This document shows positions 45,399 to 54,398 of a stretch of 64,000 nt of DNA, one piece after another. Position 1 is the stretch's first letter. Each line of letters starts with the position of its first letter. Source of the stretch: Paraburkholderia caffeinitolerans (lineage in GTDB: Bacteria > Pseudomonadota > Gammaproteobacteria > Burkholderiales > Burkholderiaceae); NCBI RefSeq assembly GCF_902859945.1, contig NZ_CADIKL010000037.1, positions 22,627 through 86,626 on the forward strand. Reading direction: 5' to 3'. Below the pieces are notes generated by a model. The model was not told the DNA's origin and made no database searches. It saw nothing but the letters and a program-made list of their open reading frames with translations. A program made the position numbers and the translations under genes.

Positions 45399-46739
45399 AT
45401 GTCCACGAACCCGAACACCACTCCCCAAGTCACGGAGCTGCGCGTCGTGCCGGTTGCCGGCCGCGACAGCATGCTCATGAACCTCTCGGGCGCGCACGGC
45501 CCGTTCTTTACGCGCAACATCGTGATCCTGAAGGACAGTGCGGGCAACACGGGCGTGGGCGAAGTGCCGGGCGGCGAAAACATCCGCAAGACCATCGACG
45601 ATGCGCGTTCGCTTGTCGTCGGCCAGTCGATCGGCAATCTGCACTCGATACTGAATCAGGTTCGCACGACGTTCGCGGATCGCGATGCGGGTGGACGCGG
45701 CCTGCAAACCTTCGATCTGCGCACGACCATTCACGCAGTGACCGCGCTCGAAGCCGCGTTGCTCGATCTGCTCGGCAAGCATCTCGGTGTGCCGGTCGCC
45801 GCTTTGCTCGGCGAAGGCCAGCAGCGCGATGAAGTGGAGATGCTGGGTTATCTGTTCTATGTCGGCGACCGCAACAAAACGGATCTGCCGTACGCATCGG
45901 GCGCGGATGGCAAGGATGACTGGGAGCGCGTGCGCACCGAAGTCGCGCTGACGCCTGAAGCGGTGGTGCGTCTCGCGGAAGCGGCGCAAGCCCGCTACGG
46001 CTTCAACGACTTCAAGCTGAAAGGCGGTGTGCTCGCGGGCGATGCGGAAATCGAAGCGGTGACGGCGCTCGCGGAACGTTTCCCGCAGGCACGCGTGACG
46101 CTCGACCCGAACGGCGCGTGGTCGCTCGCCGAAGCGATCCGCCTGTGCCGCGACCAGCACGATGTGCTCGCCTACGCGGAAGATCCGTGCGGCGCGGAAA
46201 ATGGTTACTCGGGCCGCGAAGTCATGGCGGAATTCCGTCGCGCGACCGGCCTGCCGACGGCGACCAACATGATCGCAACCGACTGGCGACAGATGGGCCA
46301 CGCGATCCAACTGCAATCGGTCGATATTCCGCTCGCCGATCCGCATTTCTGGACCATGCAGGGTTCGGTGCGCGTTGCGCAGATGTGCAACGACTGGGGC
46401 CTCACGTGGGGCTCGCATTCGAACAATCACTTCGACATTTCGCTCGCGATGTTCACGCATGTCGCGGCGGCAGCGCCCGGCAAGATCACCGCAATCGATA
46501 CGCACTGGATCTGGCAGGACGGCCAGCGTTTGACGCGCGATCCGCTGCGGATCGTCGGCGGCAAGGTCAAGGTGCCGGAAGTGCCGGGCCTGGGCGTCGA
46601 GCTGGACATGGCCGAAGTGGAGAAGGCGCACGCACTGTACCAGCAGCACGGACTTGGCGCACGCGATGACGGCGCTGCGATGCAATACCTGATCCCGAAC
46701 TGGAAGTTCGACAACAAGAAGCCGTGCCTCGTGCGCTAG
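45399..46739 (+). CDS. gudD: Glucarate dehydratase
   Basis: The 446-residue enolase-superfamily enzyme dehydrates D-glucarate to 5-keto-4-deoxy-D-glucarate. Characteristic parts are FFTRNIVILKDSAGNTGVGE in part, FKLKGGVLAG (acid-base Lys), TLDPNGAW and AEDPCG (metal ligands), TNMIATDW, and WGSHSNNHFDISLAM (catalytic His). Length matches E. coli GudD (446). AAAGGA eight bases before the ATG supports the start at 45399; a longer upstream frame is spurious. The downstream decarboxylase of the pathway (KDGD) is not in this window. Confidence 0.96.
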   Translation: MSTNPNTTPQVTELRVVPVAGRDSMLMNLSGAHGPFFTRNIVILKDSAGNTGVGEVPGGENIRKTIDDARSLVVGQSIGNLHSILNQVRTTFADRDAGGRGLQTFDLRTTIHAVTALEAALLDLLGKHLGVPVAALLGEGQQRDEVEMLGYLFYVGDRNKTDLPYASGADGKDDWERVRTEVALTPEAVVRLAEAAQARYGFNDFKLKGGVLAGDAEIEAVTALAERFPQARVTLDPNGAWSLAEAIRLCRDQHDVLAYAEDPCGAENGYSGREVMAEFRRATGLPTATNMIATDWRQMGHAIQLQSVDIPLADPHFWTMQGSVRVAQMCNDWGLTWGSHSNNHFDISLAMFTHVAAAAPGKITAIDTHWIWQDGQRLTRDPLRIVGGKVKVPEVPGLGVELDMAEVEKAHALYQQHGLGARDDGAAMQYLIPNWKFDNKKPCLVR

Positions 46740-46901
46740 GCCTCTCCCGTCGCGCGCCGCCATGCGCGGCGGCCGTCAGGTTGGCCGCTGGCGCACGGTC
46801 GCGCGGATGTTCAGAGCTTCAGATCAAGAAGCGCCTGGCGCATGACCTGCGCATCCGCGTCGAGCCCGGTCCAGTAGCGTATGCTAGCTTCGCGTGTGCA
46901 C

Positions 46902-48569
46902 TCAAAAGATGAAGTCGGTATTGATGAACTTCGATTGGTGTTCGCGAACAATGGTGTTGAGCAGTGCCTTGTTCGGCTCGGTCAGTTTGGCCGCGACCAT
47001 CGAACGGATGGAGAACGCGCGCAGCGCGTCGCTGACCGAGAGCGTGCCTTCCGCCGAATCCTTTCGTCCTGCGAAGGGAAACACGTCCGGCCCGCGCTGG
47101 CACTGGCAGTTGAGGTTCACGCGGCAGACCTGGTTGACCAGAGGATCCACCAGTGCACCGATCTGCGCGGCATCAGTCCCGAAAACGCTTACCTGTTGGC
47201 CGTGATCCGAGGTGATCACGTAGTCGAGTGCCTCATCCACTGCGTCGAAGCTCATGACCGGGACGACGGGACCGAACTGCTCCTCCCGGTACAGCTTCAT
47301 ACCCTCGCGCACGGGGTAGACCACAGCCGGGTCGAACAGCGTGCTGCAAAACGCGCCACCGCCCTCGTTGACGACGCGCGCGCCTTTTGCGACGGCGTCT
47401 TCGATCGCCTCTGTCATGTACGCCGTGCGATGCGGTCCCGGCAAGGGCGTGATGTGCACGCCGGCTTCCCAGGGCATGCCCATTTTGAGCCGCGCGAGTT
47501 CAGCGGTGAAGCGCTCGAGAAACGCATCGACGACGCTGCTATGCACGATCAGCATTTTGAGCGCCGTGCAGCGCTGTCCATTGAACGACAGCGCGCCGAG
47601 CAGGCATTCCTTGACGGCGAGATCCAGGTCGGCGTCGGGCAGCACGATGGCCGCGTTCTTCGCGTCGAGGCCCAATACCGCGCGCAGCCGGTGCGACTTC
47701 GGGTGCTGCTTTTTCAAATGGTCCGCAACGCGGCTCGAGCCGATCAACGCCAGCACGCTGATCTTGCCCGAGGCCAGCATGCGTGGCACCACGAGCTCAC
47801 CGGGCGCGTGGATGGTGTTGACCACCCCGGGTGGAAACGCGTCACGAAAGACTTCGAGCAGCGGTTCGAACAGCAGGGTGCCATATTGCGGCGGCTTGAG
47901 GACCACCGTATTGCCCATGAGCAACGCTGGAATCAAGGTGCAGAAGGTCTCGTTGAGCGGGTAGTTATAAGGCCCCATGCACAGCACCACGCCTAGCGGC
48001 GTACGGCGCACCTGGCCTATCGTCCCCTCGACGACCATGAATCGGGAATGGTCGTTTTCCAAGTCCTTCAGGGCCTCGATGGTGGCCTGAATGTACTCGA
48101 TGGTGCGATCGAACTCCTTGCGCGAGTCGGCGAGACTCTTGCCGATTTCCCACATGAGCAGGTTGACGATCGCCTGGCGGCGCTCGACCATGCCTTTCAC
48201 AAACGTCTGCATGCAGGCAATGCGGCCGGCGACAGTCATGGTCGGCCATTGGCCGCGGCCGTTGTCGTACGCGGCGACCGCGGCATCCAGAGCGGCGTCG
48301 CTCTGCACTTCTCCCATCAAGGGGTAACTGCCGATCTCGACCTGGCTCACGTCGCCGGTCGTCGCATCGCGTGTGCAGACTGGCGAGCGCACGGTTTTAC
48401 AAGGACCATCCCATTCCAGTATCTTCCCGCCAATCAGGTAACCGCGCTGATGAACGGGAGCGGCAAGCCCGTGTTCCGGTGGAATTTCGTCGACTGTGGG
48501 GAAATATCGAGCGAGTCGCGCATGATGGTCGTTCGTCATGAGAGGTCCGAAGGCAGTGGGAACATTCAT
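46902..48569 (-). CDS. NADP-dependent aldehyde dehydrogenase, GapN-like
   Basis: The protein (about 555 residues) has an aldehyde dehydrogenase fold: MGPYNYPLNETFCTLIPALL in part, LALIGSSRVADHL, and the catalytic Cys in FNGQRCTALK with REEQFGPVVPV later. Among ALDHs it is closest in pattern to non-phosphorylating glyceraldehyde-3-phosphate dehydrogenase (GapN). Start is uncertain: 48569 (MNVPTAFGPL) or 48539 (MTNDHHARL), neither with a strong ribosome site. It is convergent with gudD and lies downstream of the ABC operon but behind a terminator. A role in sugar or sugar-acid breakdown is likely, with substrate unproven. Confidence 0.82.
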   Translation of the reverse strand: MNVPTAFGPLMTNDHHARLARYFPTVDEIPPEHGLAAPVHQRGYLIGGKILEWDGPCKTVRSPVCTRDATTGDVSQVEIGSYPLMGEVQSDAALDAAVAAYDNGRGQWPTMTVAGRIACMQTFVKGMVERRQAIVNLLMWEIGKSLADSRKEFDRTIEYIQATIEALKDLENDHSRFMVVEGTIGQVRRTPLGVVLCMGPYNYPLNETFCTLIPALLMGNTVVLKPPQYGTLLFEPLLEVFRDAFPPGVVNTIHAPGELVVPRMLASGKISVLALIGSSRVADHLKKQHPKSHRLRAVLGLDAKNAAIVLPDADLDLAVKECLLGALSFNGQRCTALKMLIVHSSVVDAFLERFTAELARLKMGMPWEAGVHITPLPGPHRTAYMTEAIEDAVAKGARVVNEGGGAFCSTLFDPAVVYPVREGMKLYREEQFGPVVPVMSFDAVDEALDYVITSDHGQQVSVFGTDAAQIGALVDPLVNQVCRVNLNCQCQRGPDVFPFAGRKDSAEGTLSVSDALRAFSIRSMVAAKLTEPNKALLNTIVREHQSKFINTDFIF

Positions 48570-48609
48570 TAAGATTCTGCAGGGCGATAGTGAAGTACTG
48601 CACATCGCG

Positions 48610-48641
48610 AAAAAACACATGGGTGTGCGCTGCGCACACCC
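48610..48641 (-). terminator. Rho-independent terminator of the sugar ABC operon
   Basis: GGGTGTGC (48621-48628) pairs with GCACACCC (48634-48641) around a five-base loop. On the minus strand five bases after the stem there is a run of six T (48615-48610). It lies 40 bp after the binding-protein stop. Confidence 0.8.
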
Positions 48642-48681
48642 GTCTTTCCATCTGACTGGATCGAGAGTTTGATGAAGCCGC

Positions 48682-49635
48682 TCAGTGCGGCGACGACCAG
48701 CCCTTATAGCTGCTCACGTTATCGCGCGTGATGAGTTGGGGCGTCATCTGGATCATCGGATTGGCGGGCTTCTTGCCGTTCATGATGTCGTAGCCCACTT
48801 GCACGGCCGTCTGCGCCATCTTCCACGGATCCTGGCTGGCCGAGGCCTGCACCAGCGTGTCGCTCTTGAGCGCCGTTTCGATATCGGGCGCGCCGTCCAC
48901 CGAAGTGATGACAATGCCGCTGCGATGCAACTGCTTCGCGGCGAGGTCGCTGCCCACGGCCTGCGGGTCGTTGATCGTGAACACGCCGGCCACCTGCGGG
49001 AAGCGCGTGAGATAGCCCTGCATGGTGTTCATGCCGCCTTCGCGCGAGCCCTTGCCGTCCTGGTCGTCGGAGAGAACCTTGATGCCCGGCGACTTCGCGA
49101 GCACCTGCTTGCAGCCGTTCACACGGTCGATCACAGCAGAGACTTGCGGGCCGTTCTCGATGATCACGTTACCCTTGCCACCGATCTTCTTCACCATGAA
49201 CTCGCACGAGATCTGGCCGGCTTTCACGTTGTCGGTTTGCACGGTGGCGTCGGCGCCCGCCGCGGCCACGTCCACGGCCACCACCACGATGCCCGCCGCG
49301 CGCGCCTTCTTCACGGCCGGCTCGATCGCTTTCGGATCGGAGGCGTTTATCAGGATCATGTCGACGTGCGCCGAGATGAAGTTGTCGATCTGCGTGAACT
49401 GCTTGTTCAGGTCATAGTCGGCGGACACGGCGGTGACTTTCGCGTTCGGATTGAGCTGCTTGGCCTTCGCTTCGGCACCCTGCACGATCGTGACGAAGTA
49501 AGGATTGCCAAGCGAACCCACGGTGATGCCGATTGACTTCAGTTGCTTGTCGGCGGCATGCGCGCCTTGCAGCGCGAAACCGAGCGCCAGGGCGGCAGCG
49601 GCGCGAACAGCGAAAGCGGCCTTTTTCTTGAACAT
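48682..49635 (-). CDS. Sugar ABC transporter periplasmic binding protein
   Basis: The 317-residue RbsB-like protein has a signal peptide (AALALGFALQGAHA, cleavage before ADK) and the type-1 periplasmic binding protein fold: GITVGSLGNPYFVTIVQGAE in part, DYDLNKQFTQIDNFIS, ITSVDGAPDIETALK. It is last in an operon ATPase-permease-binding protein transcribed leftwards, preceded by a strong intercistronic hairpin, which often allows extra binding-protein synthesis. A degraded copy of the same gene end is at 42529. The sugar is not evident; pentoses, hexoses or polyols are all possible. Confidence 0.92.
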   Translation of the reverse strand: MFKKKAAFAVRAAAALALGFALQGAHAADKQLKSIGITVGSLGNPYFVTIVQGAEAKAKQLNPNAKVTAVSADYDLNKQFTQIDNFISAHVDMILINASDPKAIEPAVKKARAAGIVVVAVDVAAAGADATVQTDNVKAGQISCEFMVKKIGGKGNVIIENGPQVSAVIDRVNGCKQVLAKSPGIKVLSDDQDGKGSREGGMNTMQGYLTRFPQVAGVFTINDPQAVGSDLAAKQLHRSGIVITSVDGAPDIETALKSDTLVQASASQDPWKMAQTAVQVGYDIMNGKKPANPMIQMTPQLITRDNVSSYKGWSSPH

Positions 49636-49678
49636 AACGATGTCTCCAGAGGGGTCCGGTTGGTGTGTGTCATGCAGG

Positions 49679-49707
49679 GCGGGGGCAGGAGGACCGCCTG
49701 CCCCCGC
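49679..49707. promoter_or_regulatory. Intercistronic 11-bp hairpin before the binding-protein gene
   Basis: GCGGGGGCAGG (49679-49689) pairs perfectly with CCTGCCCCCGC (49697-49707) over a seven-base loop. It lies between the permease stop and the binding-protein start in the minus-strand mRNA, about 45 bases before the latter. On the plus strand it is followed by TTTTAATT, so it could also stop antisense transcription. Confidence 0.65.
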
Positions 49708-49717
49708 GTTTTAATTC

Positions 49718-49761
49718 GATTCAAAGCCGATTCAAAGCCGATTCAAAGCCGATTCAAAGCC
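49718..49761. repeat. Four tandem copies of an 11-bp unit
   Basis: GATTCAAAGCC is repeated without change at 49718, 49729, 49740 and 49751, with a partial copy (GAT-AAAGC) after it. The array lies between the permease gene and the hairpin, is AT-richer than its surroundings and is non-coding. Slippage could change the spacing between permease and binding protein. Confidence 0.9.
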
Positions 49762-49772
49762 GATAAAGCGTT

Positions 49773-50810
49773 TCAGGTGCGTGCCGAACCGCGCTGGCGA
49801 TAGCGGTCGAGCGCCACCGCGCCGACAATCACGAGACCCTTGATGATGTATTGCCAGATGTCCGAGACGCCCAGCAGCACGAGGCCGTTCGAGAGCACCG
49901 CGATAATCAGTGCGCCGATCAGCGTGCCGACAATCGAGCCCACACCGCCCACAAAGCTCGTGCCGCCCAGGATCACTGCCGCGATGGCGTCGAGTTCGTA
50001 CGACTGGCCGAGCTGCAGGCCGTTGGCGGCGTAGAGGCGTGCGGCCGACATCACGGCGCCCAGTCCTGCAAGCAGGCCCGAGACCGCGTAGACGAACATC
50101 TCGATGCCCCAGACCTTGATGCCCGAAAGACGCGCGGCTTCGGGGTTGCCGCCCACCGAGTAGATGTGCAGGCCGAGCACCGTGCGGCGCAACACGAACC
50201 ACGAAACAGCCACCACCACGAGCGCGATGATCACGAGCCAGGGCACGCCGAACACCGTGCCGTTGCCGATGAAGGCGAACGAGAGTTGCGGATTGAAGAT
50301 CGTGGTGTCGTGACCGATGAGGCGGGCGATGCCGCGCACTGCCGTGAGCGAACCGAGCGTGACGATGAAAGGCGGCAGGCGCAGCAGCGAGATCAGCGCG
50401 CCGTTGACGATGCCGAAGCCGAGCCCCACGCCGAGCGCGGCGGGAATGCCCAGCCAGCCCCAGCCCGGGACGGTCGAGCAGAGCATGGCCGTAACCGCCG
50501 ATGCAGCCAGGATCGAGCCCACCGAGAGGTCGATGCCGCCCGTGAGAATCACGAAGGTCATGCCGGCGGCGAGCACGATGTTGATCGACGCCTGCTGCGC
50601 GACGATCGAGAGATTCTGGAACGTGGCGAAGCCATCGGTCAGAAAGCCGAAGCCGATGCACAACAGCACGAGCACGGGCAGCATGCCTGCCGTGCGCATG
50701 ATGGATTTCACGCGGGCGCGATGGCCGTCGAGCGCAGCGCCGCCGCGTGCGGCCTGGGCCGGTTGCGCGGGCGACGCTGCAACGCCGTGGCGGGGAAGAA
50801 TGTTCTTCAT
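49773..50810 (-). CDS. Sugar ABC transporter permease
   Basis: The 345-residue, RbsC-like protein has about eight to ten membrane helices and the family motif region GGIDLSVGSILAASAVTAML in part, plus EAARLSGI and AAVILGGTSFVGGVGSIVGT. It forms the channel with the ATPase at 50865. A basic, Ala-rich N-terminus of about 35 residues precedes the first helix. It lies 54 bp after the ATPase gene. Confidence 0.93.
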   Translation of the reverse strand: MKNILPRHGVAASPAQPAQAARGGAALDGHRARVKSIMRTAGMLPVLVLLCIGFGFLTDGFATFQNLSIVAQQASINIVLAAGMTFVILTGGIDLSVGSILAASAVTAMLCSTVPGWGWLGIPAALGVGLGFGIVNGALISLLRLPPFIVTLGSLTAVRGIARLIGHDTTIFNPQLSFAFIGNGTVFGVPWLVIIALVVVAVSWFVLRRTVLGLHIYSVGGNPEAARLSGIKVWGIEMFVYAVSGLLAGLGAVMSAARLYAANGLQLGQSYELDAIAAVILGGTSFVGGVGSIVGTLIGALIIAVLSNGLVLLGVSDIWQYIIKGLVIVGAVALDRYRQRGSART

Positions 50811-50864
50811 GATGTCGTGCTCCTCAATATCTCTTCGACTGATGCGTCGGCGGGTGTGCCAGAT

Positions 50865-52418
50865 TCAGGCGGCCTCGTCCAGCGCGTTTTGCGAGCCGGT
50901 GGCGAGTTCGATGATGGCTTCCTGGGTGATGGGCTTGCCGGTGTAGCCGCCCAGTTCTCCGGCGAACATGCCTTCGCGCATGACGAGCACGCGGTCGGCC
51001 ACGCCGATGATCTCGGGCAGTTCGCTCGAAATCACGATGATGCCCACGCCGGCTTTGGCGAGGTCGTTGATGATGCGGTAGATCTCCGACTTCGCGCCGA
51101 TGTCTACACCGCGCGTCGGCTCGTCGAGAATCAGCACGCGCGGCTTGGTCTCCAGCAACCGCGAGAGCAGCACCTTCTGCTGATTGCCGCCCGAGAGCGC
51201 ACCCACGTTCACGCGCGGGTTCGGCACGCGAATCGATAGCGCGCGAATCGAATCTTTCGCGCGCGACGCACCGCGCGCGAGGTCGAGCACGCCGAAGCGC
51301 GCATCGCGCCCCGCCACGGCGACGTTGATGTTGTCGCGCACGCTCATGTCGAGAAAGAGGCCCTGATGCTTGCGGTCTTCGGTCAGATAGACGAGGCCCG
51401 CTTCGATGGCGTCGCGCGGGCCGTGCACGGCGAGCGTGCGTCCGTCGATGGCGATCTCGCCGCGCGCGCGCTGCTCCGCGCCGAAGATCAGGCGTGCAAG
51501 CTCGGTGCGGCCCGCGCCCACGAGTCCCGCAATGCCGAGCACTTCGCCCGCATGGAGGTCGAGGCTGCAGCCGCGCACGCGGTTGTGGTCGGCCACGTCG
51601 CGCACCGTGAGCACCGCCTTGCCGGGGTCGTAGGGCGCGTGTTCCTTTTTGTAGAACCCCGAAATATCCCGGCCCACCATCATGCCCACGAGGCTTTCCG
51701 CGTTGAGTTCGTCGCGCATCAGCGTGCCCACGTAGCTGCCGTCGCGCAGCACCGAAACGCGGTCGGAGAGCTCGTAGATCTCGGCCATGCGGTGGCTGAT
51801 GTAGATGATCGCGAGCCCTTCCTCGCGCAACTGGCGAATCAGCTTGAAGAGGCGCTCGGTTTCGCGCGAGGAGAGCGGCGTGGTGGGCTCGTCCATCACG
51901 ATGATGCGCGCATCGCTATGCACGGCGCGCGCGATCTCCACCAGTTGGCGCTCGGCGATGGAGAGCGAGCCCACCAGCGTCGCGGGGCCGAAGCTGGCGC
52001 CGAGGCGCTTGAGCACGTCTTCGCAGCCACGCTCCATGGCGGCGCGGTCGACCATGCCGAAGCGGCGGCCGCCACGGCGCAGTTCGCGTCCGGCGTGAAT
52101 GTTTTCGGCAACGGAAAGATTCGGCGCGAGGCTCAGTTCCTGGTAAATCACGGCCACGCCCAGTTCGCGCGCGGCGAGCGGGCCGTCGATCACGACCGTC
52201 TTGCCGTCGAGCACGATCTCGCCGCCGGCGTCAGCCTGATACGCGCCCGAGAGAATTTTCATGAGCGTGGATTTGCCCGCACCGTTCTCGCCCATCAGCG
52301 AATGCACTTCGCCGGGCCAGACCGAGAGGCGCACGTTGTCGAGTGCGCGCACACCGGGAAACGTCTTGCTGATGCCCCGCATTTCCAGCAGCGGGGGCGT
52401 CTGTTCAGAGCGCGACAT
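50865..52418 (-). CDS. Sugar ABC transporter ATPase (double ABC domain)
   Basis: The 517-residue RbsA-like protein has two ABC domains: Walker A GENGAGKST near residue 42, a degenerate first signature (LSIAERQLVEIARAV), and a second domain with LSGGNQQKVLLSRLL and LILDEPTRGVDIG. The start at 52418 has GGAGGAAAG upstream. It overlaps the regulator gene before it by 14 bases, so regulator and transporter are one transcript. Sugar unknown. Confidence 0.94.
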   Translation of the reverse strand: MSRSEQTPPLLEMRGISKTFPGVRALDNVRLSVWPGEVHSLMGENGAGKSTLMKILSGAYQADAGGEIVLDGKTVVIDGPLAARELGVAVIYQELSLAPNLSVAENIHAGRELRRGGRRFGMVDRAAMERGCEDVLKRLGASFGPATLVGSLSIAERQLVEIARAVHSDARIIVMDEPTTPLSSRETERLFKLIRQLREEGLAIIYISHRMAEIYELSDRVSVLRDGSYVGTLMRDELNAESLVGMMVGRDISGFYKKEHAPYDPGKAVLTVRDVADHNRVRGCSLDLHAGEVLGIAGLVGAGRTELARLIFGAEQRARGEIAIDGRTLAVHGPRDAIEAGLVYLTEDRKHQGLFLDMSVRDNINVAVAGRDARFGVLDLARGASRAKDSIRALSIRVPNPRVNVGALSGGNQQKVLLSRLLETKPRVLILDEPTRGVDIGAKSEIYRIINDLAKAGVGIIVISSELPEIIGVADRVLVMREGMFAGELGGYTGKPITQEAIIELATGSQNALDEAA

Positions 52419-53667
52419 GGCTTTCCTCCTGCGCCAGGGCGTGAGTTTGTGCGCCGGCGCCCACCAGGATGCCCGCACGCGGCGAAAAATTGAAGAACAT
52501 CGGCAGCGTGGCGGCGCCCAGCGCGCCCGCATCGGGGCCGAAGGTGCCGCGCACGAGCGCGGGCGTGCCGCGCGCCTCGGGCGCGGTGGCCGCCACGGCC
52601 ACGCGCAGGCGCTGCATGAGTGTGTCGATGAGGCCCGCGTCCACGTCGGCGTCGAGCACCACGGCCGGCACGTCGAGCACGCACAGGGCGGAGCGCAGCG
52701 CGGGCGCGAGCGCGTCGATGCAGTCGTCGAGCCATTCCCCGACGGCCGGATGACCGCGCGCGATGCAGGCTTCGATATCGGCGCGGTTATCCACTGTCTC
52801 GCCGCGGTATTGCAGATGGCGGCGCAGCGCGATGAGCGAGGCGCGCGAAAGCAGGATGTCCCATTTGCCGGACGGCTTGTGCGCCGAGGGCAGGGAACTC
52901 GGCGGCACGGGCATCACGGCGAAGTCGCCCGCGTTGCCGCTGAGGCCGCGCACGCAGTCGCCGTTGATGGCGATGCCGCCGCCAATGGCCGGGCCGAGAA
53001 AGAGATAGAGGAAATCGTCGCGCTGGCGACCGCAACCGTAAAAGAGTTCGGCGATGGCGGCGGCGTTGCCGTCGTTTTCGCTGAACACGGGCAGCCCGAG
53101 CGCGCGGCCCAGGTCGCCCGCGAAATCGACATCGCGCCACACGCGGAACGCTTCGGTGGGCAGGCCCAGTTCGCTCAACCAGCTATCGAGATTGTAAGGT
53201 TGCGCGACGCCAATGCCGGCAAGGCGGCTGCGTTCGGATTTATCAAGCAATCCTGAGAGTTCGCGAATATCCCGCTGGACGATTTCCTGTGCGAGCGCCG
53301 GTTGCGGCAGCAGCATGTCGTGCGAGCGCCGCCCGATCATCTGGCCCGCAAAGTCCACGAGCACGGTTTCGATGTTGGTCCGGTCGAGCCGCACGCCGAT
53401 CGCAAACGCGCCGCGCGGCGCGAGACGCAGGAGCGAGGCGGGCTGGCCGCGTCCGCCATCCAGACGCCGGCCGCTCATCTCGATCAGGCCATTTTCCGCG
53501 AGCGAGGTGATGATGCTGCCCACGGCCGTGCTGGTGAGATTAGCCAGACGGGCGAGATCGGCCTTCGAGGCCTCGCCGGCGCGCCGCAGCGCCTGCAGCA
53601 GCAGGCGCTCATTGAAGCGGCGGACATTGGCTGAGTTGCTGCCTTGGCCCACATGCGGACTTCTCAC
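52405..53667 (-). CDS. ROK-family transcriptional regulator of the ABC operon
   Basis: The 420-residue protein has a MarR-like winged helix (NVRRFNERLLLQALRRAGEA in part; SKADLARLANLTSTAVGSII) and a ROK domain with FSENDGNAAAIAELFYG and LGPAIGGGIAINGDCVRG. The zinc motif CxCGxxGCxE of classical ROK proteins is missing, as in some XylR/NagC relatives. A GTG start at 53667 with GGAGA six bases upstream fits the family; an ATG frame from 53727 would be translated through the operator and is less likely. It heads the ABC operon and probably represses itself and the transporter until the sugar binds. Confidence 0.88.
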   Translation of the reverse strand: MRSPHVGQGSNSANVRRFNERLLLQALRRAGEASKADLARLANLTSTAVGSIITSLAENGLIEMSGRRLDGGRGQPASLLRLAPRGAFAIGVRLDRTNIETVLVDFAGQMIGRRSHDMLLPQPALAQEIVQRDIRELSGLLDKSERSRLAGIGVAQPYNLDSWLSELGLPTEAFRVWRDVDFAGDLGRALGLPVFSENDGNAAAIAELFYGCGRQRDDFLYLFLGPAIGGGIAINGDCVRGLSGNAGDFAVMPVPPSSLPSAHKPSGKWDILLSRASLIALRRHLQYRGETVDNRADIEACIARGHPAVGEWLDDCIDALAPALRSALCVLDVPAVVLDADVDAGLIDTLMQRLRVAVAATAPEARGTPALVRGTFGPDAGALGAATLPMFFNFSPRAGILVGAGAQTHALAQEESHVAL

Positions 53668-53715
53668 GCGTTTTCTCCGGTTGCGCCAGCGGAGGGATAC
53701 AACGGTGCTGGCGAC

Positions 53716-53740
53716 TAAATAAATCAAGTTGATTTATTTA
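53716..53740. promoter_or_regulatory. 25-bp perfect inverted repeat, ROK operator
   Basis: TAAATAAATCAA (53716-53727) and TTGATTTATTTA (53729-53740) are exact reverse complements around a single G. The site lies about 50 bp before the regulator start in the divergent gap to the DGPF gene. AT-rich long palindromes of this style are bound by NagC, Mlc and XylR-type ROK proteins. Confidence 0.85.
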
Positions 53741-53879
53741 ATGACGGAAAGCGGCCCGTGTCAGCCTGGGGAAATCCCGGCCGCCGTGTAGTCGCACCGT
53801 CTTCCTCCTGCGATATGCTTTCCACGGCTTACATCCATGCGCGGCGATCGTGCACGGTGCACACAGGAACAGAGACTTC

Positions 53880-54233
53880 ATGGCATACATGCTGCTCATT
53901 GCAGAACCGCGCGGCCAGCGGGACGCGCGTACGCAGGCCGAAGGCGAGGCGCTCTACGCGCGCATGCTGCGCTTCGCCGACAATCTCGCCGCGCGCGGCG
54001 TATTGCTCGACGCGCAATCGCTCGTGTCCGACAAGGAGGCCGCACGCGTCCAGGTGCGCGATGGGCGGGCCAGCGTGCTCGACGGTCCATTTACCGAGGT
54101 AAAAGAAATGGTAGGTGGCTTTTTTCTGATCAATTGCGCAACGCGCGCAGAGGCGCTGGCCATCGCGCGCGAATGCCCGGCGGCGGAGTGGGCGAGCGTG
54201 GAAGTGCGCGAGACCGGCCCTTGTTTTCGCTAG
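53880..54233 (+). CDS. DGPF/YCII-family protein (first copy)
   Basis: The 117-residue protein has the ferredoxin-like YCII/DGPF fold with the signature VLDGPFTEVKEMVGGFF and a C-terminal EWASVEVRE strand. It lies upstream of a second DGPF gene and an ECF42 sigma gene; DGPF proteins are the usual partners and targets of ECF42 factors. The start at 53880 keeps the conserved MAYMLLIAEPR. I see no TGTCGA promoter before it, so it may be transcribed separately from the next genes. Confidence 0.85.
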   Translation: MAYMLLIAEPRGQRDARTQAEGEALYARMLRFADNLAARGVLLDAQSLVSDKEAARVQVRDGRASVLDGPFTEVKEMVGGFFLINCATRAEALAIARECPAAEWASVEVRETGPCFR

Positions 54234-54302
54234 TCAGGCGGGATTGATTGGCGGCATCGGATTAGGGACTTTCCCTGGGTAAGCAAAAAAATATTCAAAC
54301 GA

Positions 54303-54329
54303 TGTCGATTTGCACGGGCGTTGCGCGTC
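54303..54329 (+). promoter_or_regulatory. Probable ECF42 promoter
   Basis: TGTCGA (54303-54308) is followed after 17 bases by CGTC (54326-54329), the form reported for ECF42-dependent promoters. It lies 70 bp before the second DGPF gene and would drive that gene, the VOC gene and the sigma gene itself. Confidence 0.65.
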
Positions 54330-54398
54330 GTGTGAATGAGCGCATCGAAACGATGGCGCTTCCTTCACCCCGCATCTGAATGGAGACAGGAGAAAGCA

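Noticed and set aside
49718..49761. Tandem 11-bp repeats as a CRISPR array
   Set aside because: The units are contiguous with no spacers, are too short, and no cas genes are present.
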